Source: an uncultured Phascolarctobacterium sp. (GTDB lineage Bacteria > Bacillota > Negativicutes > Acidaminococcales > Acidaminococcaceae). Taken from it: a DNA stretch of 29,662 nt. The position numbers and the translations under genes were made by a program. The notes under the pieces were generated by a model that had not been told where the DNA came from, searched no databases, and saw only the letters and a program-made list of their open reading frames with translations. Shown here piece by piece: positions 1 through 5,997 of the stretch. Every line of letters begins with the position of its first letter. Position 1 is the stretch's first letter. The DNA lies in the NCBI GenBank assembly GCA_900547415.1, contig URGS01000023.1:1-29662 (forward strand). The letters run 5' to 3'.

Positions 1-184
1 GGAGCTGGTGGCTGATGCCGAAAACCGCGATACCTGTTATGCCTGCGCTGACAGCACCGCCCAGTGCGATCTGCAGCCCGGCGATGTACTTACCGTAACA
101 GCTGCGCCCCAAAAATTGCAGCTGATCACATTTTATGATTCCGAGCAGTTCCACGCCATTGAAAATAAATTGATGAGGAGTTGA
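1..184 (+). CDS. nadK: NAD kinase, C-terminal end (partial)
   Basis: The reading frame is open from base 2 to a TGA at 182-184 and gives the last 60 residues of a protein cut by the window edge. The tail (acidic residues, then a run ending QFHAIENKL) resembles the C-terminal beta strands and final helix of ATP-NAD kinases, which make NADP from NAD in the cytoplasm. The identification leans on context: nadK immediately before argR and recN is a standard Firmicutes order. The catalytic GGDG motif would lie outside the window. Its GC-rich codon use matches argR and recN but not the genes beyond 2.6 kb. Confidence 0.7.
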   Translation, partial: ELVADAENRDTCYACADSTAQCDLQPGDVLTVTAAPQKLQLITFYDSEQFHAIENKLMRS

Positions 185-190
185 TCTCAC

Positions 191-652
191 TTGAAAAGTG
201 CGCGTCATCAGGCAATTCTCGATCTGATCGAAAAACATCCCATCGACCGTCAGGAGGACCTGCTGGCCCACCTGCGGGAGGAGGGGTTCGATGTGACCCA
301 AGCCACCGTTTCCCGCGACATCCGTGACCTGCAGTTGGTCAAGGTGGCCGATGCCGACGGCCATTACCGTTACATGCCCGCCGCAGCCTCCGGCAAGGTG
401 ACCCATTCGCCCAGCCGGTTCGAGATGATCTTCCGCGAGTCAGTCCTCAAGGTCGACTACGCCGGGCATCTGGTGCTGGTCAAGTGCTTCTCCGGCATGG
501 CCAACGCCGCCTGCGAAGTGTTTGACGCCAAACAGTGGAATGGGGTTGTCGGCACGCTTTCCGGCGACGATACGTTCTTTATCCTCATGCGTACCGAGGA
601 TGGCGCGGCCGAGATCTGCAAGTCTTTGCAGCAGTATGTCCGCCGCGGCTAA
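191..652 (+). CDS. argR: Arginine repressor ArgR/AhrC
   Basis: A 153-residue protein of normal family length. The N-terminal half (about 1-70) is a winged helix-turn-helix with the typical ATVSRDIRDLQLVKV recognition segment. The C-terminal half is the hexamerisation and arginine-binding domain, with the GTLSGDDTFF stretch matching the family's GT-x-GDDT motif near residues 121-130. With arginine bound it represses arginine synthesis and can activate catabolism. The start is TTG at 191, chosen because AGGAG lies at 176-180, 10 nt upstream, and the protein then begins as the family does. It lies 6 nt after nadK and 35 nt before recN, so the three genes probably form one transcript. Confidence 0.95.
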   Translation: MKSARHQAILDLIEKHPIDRQEDLLAHLREEGFDVTQATVSRDIRDLQLVKVADADGHYRYMPAAASGKVTHSPSRFEMIFRESVLKVDYAGHLVLVKCFSGMANAACEVFDAKQWNGVVGTLSGDDTFFILMRTEDGAAEICKSLQQYVRRG

Positions 653-687
653 GCAAAGCATAACAACGGACGGGGGAGGGCTGGCCC

Positions 688-2355
688 ATGCTGGCAAACC
701 TGAAAATTGAAAATGTAGCCGTGATCGAAAAAGCCGAGGTGAATTTCACCCCCGGCTTTAACGTGCTTACCGGCGAGACCGGCGCAGGCAAATCGATCCT
801 GATCGATTCCATCAACGCCATCCTGGGCAACCGCACCTCGCGGGAACTGGTGCGCAGCGGCGCACAGAAAGCCTGCATCTGGGCAACCTTTGAAAATATC
901 CCCCAGTCGGTGAAAAAGCAGCTGGAAAAGTGCGGCTATGAGGCCAACGACGACCTTTTGCTCTACCGCGAGATCAACGCCGAGGGCAAGGGCAGCTGCC
1001 GCGTCAACGGCATGCCTGCTACCGCCGCCGTCGTGCGGGATATTTCCGCAGGGTTGCTGTCCATCCACGGCCAGCACGACAGCCAAAGCCTGACGAATCC
1101 TGCCCTGCACCTGGGTCTGCTGGACCAGTATGCCCAGAACCGTGATTTGTTTGCAGATTACTACCGCCGCTACCGCGAGCTGGTCACCGTCAAGCGCCAG
1201 CTGGACGCCCTCAATGCCAGCGAGGCCGACAAGCAGCGCAAGATCGAAGCACTGACCGCTGAAATCGACGCCATCGATGCCGCCGCATTGCAGCCCGGTG
1301 AGGAGAAAAACCTGCAGGAGCGCAAGACCGTCATCACCCACGCCCAAGGCATTTTGGACGGCATCACCGCCGCCCACCTGGCGCTGGCAGGGGACGAGGA
1401 CGGTGAACAGCCCGGTGCCGCCGACTTGTTGGGCGGCGCGGTCGAGGGCTTGCAGAACAGCGCCCGGTTGGACGAAACGCTGGCCCCGCTGTCCGAACGC
1501 CTCAACGACTTGTACTATAGCGCCCGCGACCTGGCCACCGAGCTGGCCGACCGCCTGGACGCCTACGGCTTTGACCCCGGCGAACTGGACATGATCGAAA
1601 GCCGCCTCGACACGATCTACCGCATTAAGCAAAAGTTTGGCATGGAAGTGGAAGAACTGCTGGCCCGGCGGGAAGCCGCCGCGGCGGAGTTGGAAAACTT
1701 CCAGTCCTCCGGTCAGAAGATTGCCGAACTGAAGACTCAGGTGCAGGCCTTATATGCCGACGCCAAAAAGGCCGCGGAAGCCCTGACCCAGAGCCGCTTA
1801 AAGGGCTTTACGGCAATGAATAAAGAGATGCGGGCGGCGCTGGAATTTCTGAACATGCCGGGCATCCGCTTTGCCCTCAAGCATGCACGGGGGCCGCTGT
1901 CCTCCCACGGGCAGGATACGGTGGAATTCCTCATCTCCACCAACCCTGGCGAGGACCCCAAGCCCCTGGCCAAAATCGCCTCGGGCGGTGAGCTTTCCCG
2001 TATTATGCTGGCGTTCAAGAGTGCCCTGGCCGACCGCGACGCCCTGCCCACCGTCATCTACGATGAGATCGACACCGGTGTTTCCGGCCTGGCGGCGGGG
2101 CGCATCGGCCAGCTGCTGCACCAGACAGCGGCAGGTCATCAGGTGCTTTGCATCACCCATACGCCGCAGGTGGCCGCTTTTGCCGATAACCAGCTGCTCA
2201 TCCAGAAAAACGTACGCGATGACCGCACCTTTACTGAGATCCATACCCTTGATATGAACGGCCGCGTGGAAGTGCTGGCCCGCATGATCTCCGGCGATAA
2301 AGTCACCGAGTTGAGCCTGGCCAACGCCCGGGAGCTGATTGAAAAATCAAAATAA
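688..2355 (+). CDS. recN: DNA repair ATPase RecN
   Basis: An SMC-like ATPase of 555 residues (family about 550-570) that acts in double-strand break repair. The Walker A motif GETGAGKS is at residues 29-36. A long coiled-coil middle (about 150-400) with many Glu/Lys/Ala heptads is followed by the ABC signature ASGGELSR and the Walker B stretch VIYDEIDTGVSG. The ATG at 688 follows a GGGGGAGGG ribosome site. This is the last gene of the GC-rich segment and shows strong GC3 codon preference (GCC, GGC, CTG, CGC), unlike dnaE or pyk later in the window. Confidence 0.96.
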   Translation: MLANLKIENVAVIEKAEVNFTPGFNVLTGETGAGKSILIDSINAILGNRTSRELVRSGAQKACIWATFENIPQSVKKQLEKCGYEANDDLLLYREINAEGKGSCRVNGMPATAAVVRDISAGLLSIHGQHDSQSLTNPALHLGLLDQYAQNRDLFADYYRRYRELVTVKRQLDALNASEADKQRKIEALTAEIDAIDAAALQPGEEKNLQERKTVITHAQGILDGITAAHLALAGDEDGEQPGAADLLGGAVEGLQNSARLDETLAPLSERLNDLYYSARDLATELADRLDAYGFDPGELDMIESRLDTIYRIKQKFGMEVEELLARREAAAAELENFQSSGQKIAELKTQVQALYADAKKAAEALTQSRLKGFTAMNKEMRAALEFLNMPGIRFALKHARGPLSSHGQDTVEFLISTNPGEDPKPLAKIASGGELSRIMLAFKSALADRDALPTVIYDEIDTGVSGLAAGRIGQLLHQTAAGHQVLCITHTPQVAAFADNQLLIQKNVRDDRTFTEIHTLDMNGRVEVLARMISGDKVTELSLANARELIEKSK

Positions 2356-2459
2356 GCAGGGCCTAAATAAAAATCCACGGGCAGGGAATATGCGATAAAA
2401 TTTAACGTTCCAAGGTGACAATTTGCGATAAGCAGGGGGCACCTCGCCCACCGTACAGC

Positions 2460-2488
2460 TTGACAATTGCGCGTATGTATGCTAAAGT
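2460..2488 (+). promoter_or_regulatory. Promoter of the tRNA-Leu gene
   Basis: A perfect -35 TTGACA (2460-2465), 17-nt spacer and -10 TAAAGT (2483-2488) sit just upstream of the mature tRNA 5' end at 2503. This is a sigma-A type promoter seen directly in the sequence; no expression data. Confidence 0.75.
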
Positions 2489-2502
2489 TAGCTGTACATT
2501 GT

Positions 2503-2591
2503 GCCGCCGTGGCGGAACTGGCAGACGCAAGGGACTTAAAATCCCTCGGATAGTGATATCCGTACCGGTTCGATTCCGGTCCGCGGCACCA
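2503..2591 (+). tRNA. tRNA-Leu (UAA), with acceptor-stem mismatch
   Basis: An 89-nt class II tRNA with encoded CCA (2589-2591). The anticodon stem AGGGA/TCCCT encloses the loop CTTAAAA (anticodon UAA, leucine). There is a long variable arm, and the T arm is ACCGG-TTCGATT-CCGGT (2564-2580). The acceptor halves are GCCGCCG (2503-2509) and CCGCGGC (2581-2587). Six pairs form, but C2508 faces C2582, so pair 6:67 is broken. Each half looks like it belongs to a different tRNA-Leu (partners would be CGGCGGC and GCCGCGG). The gene sits exactly where base composition changes, which suggests a join within 2509-2581. Confidence 0.93.
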
Positions 2592-2630
2592 TTCATAAAT
2601 ATGGATGGTATAACTTAGTGAATAAAGAAT

Positions 2631-2674
2631 TGCTGATTGTAACTTTTGTGGAGAAGTCAATCAGTATTTTTTTT
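2631..2674 (+). terminator. Rho-independent terminator after tRNA-Leu
   Basis: Stem CTGATTG (2633-2639) pairs with CAATCAG (2658-2664) across an 18-nt loop and is followed by TATTTTTTTT. It is placed 40 nt after the tRNA CCA end. Confidence 0.65.
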
Positions 2675-2818
2675 CCTCTGGAACAGATAGACCTTAAAAT
2701 ATAATAAATGTTATGGTTTAGTAGTTTGTAAAGACGTAGCTGTTAAGCAATAGTTTTCGATTTAGCTGATGATTTTTTATAGATTTACCTTTTGAGTGTT
2801 TTGAAGGAGCTGAAGCAA

Positions 2819-3007
2819 ATGGAAAAATTCGTTTCTTATGAAAAGCTGTCCAAGAAAAAGCAGAAGGAGCTCAATGCTGCCAAACGTAGTAATTGGGGTC
2901 TGGTAAAGCCTGTTACTAAGGTTAAGCCGTCTGCCAAGCTGTATAACCGTAAAAAGAAGGATCAGATGGGCTGTGACGGCCGTCATGATCTTTTTTTATC
3001 GGCATAA
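2819..3007 (+). CDS. Small basic conserved-type hypothetical protein (62 aa)
   Basis: A 62-residue, lysine-rich protein starting MEKFVSYEKLSKKKQKEL and containing NPVT-like (here KPVTK) and YNRKK segments. I recall similar small proteins scattered in Firmicutes, often near mobile elements, but cannot name a function. The start is ATG 2819 because GAAGGAG precedes it by about 10 nt; the longer frame from 2792 has no ribosome site. Probably cytoplasmic: no membrane segment or signal peptide. It opens the sparse AT-rich zone after the tRNA. Confidence 0.6.
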   Translation: MEKFVSYEKLSKKKQKELNAAKRSNWGLVKPVTKVKPSAKLYNRKKKDQMGCDGRHDLFLSA

Positions 3008-3091
3008 ACAGGATCAGAGGATTAAAAACAGCCTTGTGCTGAAATGTATATAGATAATTGTGGGTAATTTGAAAGAAAGTAGGGTGTTATA

Positions 3092-3760
3092 ATGAACTTA
3101 AAGAAGGCATTTCACTATCAAAAGGTCATTGGCGTAATTCTGCACGAAATCCTTTATAGAGAATTGGACACTGACAATTTTATTGTCGTGGAAGAAAATC
3201 ACAAGCGTTCCGAGCTTAACTTTTATTTTAACGATTCCAAGAACAAATATGAGGATGAAATTAAAAGATTGAAGAGCAAGAACTTAAAAAATTATGAATT
3301 TACCAAGCTGGTTGCTATTTATAGCTATCTTACTGATTGTCGTACCAGGCTGGCTCAGGCTGTTTCTAATGCTAAAGACAGCATGAAAATCGGTGACGAG
3401 GGCCTGAGCTATGACGCAGCACTGCTGAAAGCAAATGATATGCGTAATTGCGCAGTCCATTGCAGAATTGTCGCCGGAATTGTAGAGGAGGAAAATGATG
3501 CCTCTGCTTCTCTCAATTTTATGCAGGGAACTGAGCGTGTATGCGCAAGCTATACTATCACTACAACTAAGGCTCCTCAGGAGGGAGTAGTAGAGGCTGC
3601 CCGCACTGAATACGAAAAAATTCAGGAAATGGTTAACGACTTGAGCGATGCTATTGAAGCTGCTGCCTTGAACTGCCAGCTGCCGAAGGAGGCAGAACCT
3701 CCGTTCCCCGTTACTGCTGATTTGGACTATATCTACAAGCATTTCGAGGAATATAAATAA
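3092..3760 (+). CDS. Hypothetical protein, mostly helical (222 aa)
   Basis: I do not recognise this 222-residue protein. It is predicted soluble, with charged helical segments at about 45-75 (Lys/Glu rich) and 165-195, and a middle part bearing three Cys residues. There is no signal peptide, membrane segment or known catalytic motif. Codon use and the proline-containing end (LPKEAEPPFPV near 206-216) look like a real coding sequence. A weak ribosome site (AGTAGGGTG) precedes ATG 3092. It lies between the 62-aa gene and the TfoX-domain gene in a stretch that looks like an old insertion, so a phage or mobile-element origin is possible but unproven. Confidence 0.6.
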   Translation: MNLKKAFHYQKVIGVILHEILYRELDTDNFIVVEENHKRSELNFYFNDSKNKYEDEIKRLKSKNLKNYEFTKLVAIYSYLTDCRTRLAQAVSNAKDSMKIGDEGLSYDAALLKANDMRNCAVHCRIVAGIVEEENDASASLNFMQGTERVCASYTITTTKAPQEGVVEAARTEYEKIQEMVNDLSDAIEAAALNCQLPKEAEPPFPVTADLDYIYKHFEEYK

Positions 3761-3791
3761 GCTTTTAGCTATTTGGATTAAAGGTGGAAAT

Positions 3792-4130
3792 ATGGCATCA
3801 AGTAAAGAGTACCTAGAATTTATTTTAGATCAGTTATCTGAGCTAGAAGAAATTACTTATAAAGCTATGATGGGTGAATTTATTATTTATTATCGTGGCA
3901 AGATTATAGGTGGAATCTATGATGATAGATTGCTTGTAAAACCAGTGAAATCAGCAATTTCTTATGTTTCAACACCACAGTATGGATTACCATATGATGG
4001 CTCTAAAGAAATGTTGCTGATAAATGAAGTTGCTGACAAGAAATTTTTGGCAGAATTATTTAATGCTATGTATGATGAATTGCCAAAGCCAAAACCAAAA
4101 AAGAATAAACAATCAAATTGCAATTTATAA
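3792..4130 (+). CDS. TfoX/Sxy N-terminal domain protein
   Basis: A 112-residue protein with the fold pattern of the TfoX N-terminal domain: an initial helix (EYLEFILDQLSEL), then the MMGEFIIYYRGKIIGGIYDD strand region, VKP, and the YGLPYDGSKEMLLI segment, followed by a helix and a lysine/proline-rich tail. In gamma-proteobacteria TfoX regulates competence; stand-alone N-domain proteins in Firmicutes have no settled role, so competence should not be assumed. GGTGG precedes ATG 3792. Its codons (TTA, ATT, AAA) are more AT-rich than those of the neighbouring core genes, which agrees with acquisition by transfer. Confidence 0.8.
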   Translation: MASSKEYLEFILDQLSELEEITYKAMMGEFIIYYRGKIIGGIYDDRLLVKPVKSAISYVSTPQYGLPYDGSKEMLLINEVADKKFLAELFNAMYDELPKPKPKKNKQSNCNL

Positions 4131-4149
4131 ATGATTATCAGGGCGAAGA

Positions 4150-4272
4150 ATGAGCCGGTTGCTTGACGAATTATTGGATATTCCGTAAGAGTTTGGCCTT
4201 GAGCTGACTTTTAAAAATCTTTTATTATGCTATCTAAAAGCTAATTATGGAAATGACAATGACTTGACCTAA
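4150..4272 (+). pseudogene. Possible small gene broken by a stop codon
   Basis: The frame from ATG 4150 reads MSRLLDELLDIP, stops at TAA 4186-4188, then continues in the same frame as EFGLELTFKNLLLCYLKANY to a TAA at 4270-4272. Both parts look protein-like and join naturally (DIP-stop-EFG), which suggests one substitution disrupted a 40-codon gene. A weak AGGGCG lies upstream. Family unknown; a chance reading is possible at this length. Confidence 0.3.
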
Positions 4273-4437
4273 GCAGGAACGAGGGAAAAAGATCGCAACC
4301 TCGTTGTCCATTCTGCAAACGATATAGGGATAACTCGACAACAGTCAATCGCTATTAGACGATAACACGATATAGAGCTAACTATTTTTATATCTTGTAT
4401 TTCTAAGAGCACTGACAAATCCAGTAGCCTTGTTAAT

Positions 4438-4489
4438 AAAAAGGGAATCCGATGCATGGTGAGAGGCAGAGGATTCCCTTTAATTTTTT
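4438..4489 (+). terminator. Strong hairpin terminator, U-rich on both strands
   Basis: AAAGGGAATCC (4440-4450) pairs perfectly with GGATTCCCTTT (4471-4481) around a 20-nt loop. It is followed on the plus strand by AATTTTTTG, and on the minus strand by a T-run (the complement of AAAAA before 4440). No intact gene immediately upstream explains it on the plus strand, so it may end an unannotated small RNA or a lost gene. Confidence 0.65.
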
Positions 4490-4497
4490 GGTTCTTT

Positions 4498-4541
4498 AAC
4501 TAATCTTGGGGTCTAGTGAAAACTAGATTCTAGGATTAGTT
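4498..4541 (+). ncRNA. 20-bp hairpin RNA element with GAAA tetraloop
   Basis: Read as plus-strand RNA, bases 4498-4517 pair with 4522-4541 without any gap (16 Watson-Crick and 4 G-U pairs) around a GAAA loop. On the minus strand the four wobbles would become A-C mismatches, so the structure favours plus-strand transcription. I could not match it to a known RNA family; it lacks the bulge and triad of group II intron domain V. It could be a regulatory RNA end, a processing site or a mobile-element remnant. Confidence 0.4.
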
Positions 4542-4673
4542 ATTCTTTAAAATCAGTTCATTGGAATTCTGTTATACACAGATTTCTCCGCTTCACTATC
4601 AACGGTTTGTTTCGGGTTTTCCGTTAATTTCGCTTCAACACCCCTGCTGAAGGTTTCACGGATTTTTCTAGCC

Positions 4674-4889
4674 TTGATTAGTCAATGGGAGCTGATGGTG
4701 CCAGTACGGGATTTGCTGCGTATAAAAATGGAGGTTCCAGAGCTGAAACTTATTCCTAGAGTGAATGTTATTAATAGTTACATTGAAAGTGAATTGCCTC
4801 GGATATGTGAGGAGATTAAGGAGCTTCCAGAGGAAAAGTTACATGGCTACGATGAACTGAACGAAATGTTTTTTAAGTATATATGGTAG
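4674..4889 (+). pseudogene. Truncated nucleotidyltransferase-like C-terminal remnant
   Basis: A frame of about 71 residues ending DELNEMFFKYIW. The pattern (a hydrophobic helix, DLLRIKMEVPELK, then a long helix VINSYIESELPRICEEI) resembles the C-terminal half of the RlaP/YcgL-type predicted nucleotidyltransferases. The catalytic N-terminal half (GS-x-DxD) is absent, there is no ribosome site before the TTG at 4674, and the frame runs open upstream without a good start. I read it as a 5'-truncated remnant. Family assignment is a judgement from pattern only. Confidence 0.4.
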
Positions 4890-4900
4890 TGCAGAACATG

Positions 4901-4940
4901 AAAAGGAGCTCCTGCTTTTTGTAAAGCAAGAGCTCCCTTA
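4901..4940 (-). terminator. Terminator of the pcp gene, also usable from the left
   Basis: GGAGCTC-C-TGCTTT pairs with AAAGCA-A-GAGCTCC (4905-4936) around a TTGT loop with one mismatch. On the minus strand it is followed by TTTT (complement of 4901-4904). It lies between the convergent 4674-4889 frame and pcp. Confidence 0.8.
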
Positions 4941-4948
4941 TATCTCTT

Positions 4949-5551
4949 TTATTCCACCATTTCTCCCAACAGCTCTATAATGCGTGTTACTATCTTGAGG
5001 CTCTGCTCCAGTGGCAGGGCCTCTTTTTCGTCCCAGACCATTTGGGGGAGCAGGGGAATGTGGATAAAGCCAAATTTTGTGTTGGTGTTGTTAAATTTGT
5101 GAGCTACGCTGTAGAAGACATCATTGCAGACGTAGCCGCCGCTGGAGTAGCCTAAGTGGACGTGGAGCCCTTCCTTTTGCAGCTGCTGCACAAGCTCGTG
5201 GGCAGGGATGGTGGCAAAGTAGGCTGCAGGTCCATTTTCTATAATGGGCTTGTTCCATGGTCTGCGTCCCATATTGTCCTCCATAAGTGCGTCCTGTATA
5301 TTTATGGCGACTGTATCAATATGCACTTTGGTGGTGCCACTGTCCATACCCAGCATTAGGATAATATCTGGCTCTATTTCCTGAGCCTTTTCCAGCAGCA
5401 TGCGTGTCTCCAGTCCGTAAATATTAGGCAGCATGAGCTTGGTTAATGAAAAAGTTCCAATTTTATCTGGGAGAGTTTTAACAACCTCCCATGAGGGATT
5501 TATTTGGTAATGTCCAAAGGGGTCAAAGCCTGTTATAAGCAGCTTGTACAT
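4949..5551 (-). CDS. pcp: Pyroglutamyl-peptidase I (C15 family)
   Basis: A 200-residue cytoplasmic cysteine peptidase that removes N-terminal pyroglutamate from peptides. The family opening LLITGFDPFG is at residues 4-13. The catalytic Cys142 lies in GGYVCND and His164 in FIHIPLLP. The third catalytic position, normally Glu just before the VAIN motif, appears to be Asp79 (HIDTVAIN), a conservative but unusual change. The start is ATG at 5551: AGGAAG lies 8 nt before it, whereas the upstream GTG at 5560 would overlap the ribosome site. It is transcribed away from the M20 peptidase/transporter pair, with a promoter at 5603-5631. Confidence 0.92.
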   Translation of the reverse strand: MYKLLITGFDPFGHYQINPSWEVVKTLPDKIGTFSLTKLMLPNIYGLETRMLLEKAQEIEPDIILMLGMDSGTTKVHIDTVAINIQDALMEDNMGRRPWNKPIIENGPAAYFATIPAHELVQQLQKEGLHVHLGYSSGGYVCNDVFYSVAHKFNNTNTKFGFIHIPLLPQMVWDEKEALPLEQSLKIVTRIIELLGEMVE

Positions 5552-5602
5552 ATATCTCACTTCCTGATATGTAAAAGATGATGTTTATGGTTGGTAGTAA
5601 TA

Positions 5603-5631
5603 ATTTTATTACTGAGTGCAGGTGTAGTCAA
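5603..5631 (-). promoter_or_regulatory. pcp promoter with overlapping palindromic operator
   Basis: On the minus strand TTGACT (5631-5626), a 17-nt spacer and TAAAAT (5608-5603) form a good promoter. An 18-bp inverted repeat with 8-bp arms, AGTAATAA-TT-TTATTACT (5596-5613), covers the -10 box. This is the position of a repressor site; the cognate regulator is not in the window. Confidence 0.6.
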
Positions 5632-5700
5632 TAGCTATAAAAGATAGGTTGGTGACCTTATTATAATTCAGAGAAATGCATAAATCATTCATATTTTTTA

Positions 5701-5729
5701 TTGACAACCAAGGCTGATTCTAGTAAAAT
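5701..5729 (+). promoter_or_regulatory. Promoter for the M20 peptidase-transporter operon
   Basis: TTGACA (5701-5706), a 17-nt spacer and TAAAAT (5724-5729). Transcription would begin near 5736, leaving a leader of about 260 nt before the ATG at 5998. I see no T-box, S-box or other riboswitch consensus in that leader. A closer promoter cannot be excluded. Confidence 0.6.
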
Positions 5730-5997
5730 ATGACGTATCATTTTAATACTTTATTATAGTAAAGTAAATGGCTGTGATATTGTCTATTATACTTCAGAAA
5801 AGGTATGAACCGATATTGGCAAGGAAACCTTTAAGCTTTAGTTTGATAGAGGAGTAGTTATCTTCGCCATGATTTGATAAGAATATTGCAGTACCAATCT
5901 TTGGGTATAGTAAATACTTAGGTATGAAAAAACAGAATATGTATTGTAAGTATGACGGTCTAAGTCTTACGGACATAGTATACGAGGAGGTTTGATT

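Larger units (their letters stand above)
4131..4673. other. 543-nt stretch with remnants and structured elements
   Basis: No intact gene was found. It holds a possible stop-interrupted small frame (4150-4272), a strong bidirectional hairpin terminator (4438-4489) and a 44-nt perfect RNA hairpin (4498-4541). About 40 codons are open on the minus strand in roughly 4555-4675, with no start codon. The low coding density suggests a decayed insertion next to the tRNA. Confidence 0.5.
5552..5997. other. Divergent intergenic region with long leader
   Basis: This 446-nt region contains the minus-strand pcp promoter/operator, the plus-strand TTGACA promoter and a leader of about 260 nt. Nothing in the leader is recognisable as a gene or a named RNA family. 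Confidence 0.5.

Noticed and set aside
649..1632. Long minus-strand open frame of 327 codons
   Set aside because: It lies entirely opposite argR/recN, in GC-rich sequence where antisense frames stay open by chance; it is Gln/Val/Ala-repetitive and has no family features.
2792..3007. Longer 71-aa version of the small basic protein
   Set aside because: The upstream start has no ribosome site, while GAAGGAG is correctly placed for the ATG at 2819.
4269..4457. Minus-strand 62-aa frame in the remnant zone
   Set aside because: No ribosome site, unusual composition, and it overlaps the terminator hairpin.
4498..4541. Group II intron domain V
   Set aside because: It has a GAAA loop, but lacks the two-nucleotide bulge and the AGC triad, and no intron-encoded protein is near.
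4555..4675. Minus-strand open stretch of about 40 codons reading towards EAEKSVYNRIPMN
   Set aside because: Protein-like but without any start codon or recognisable family; it may be a fossil, but is too short to call.
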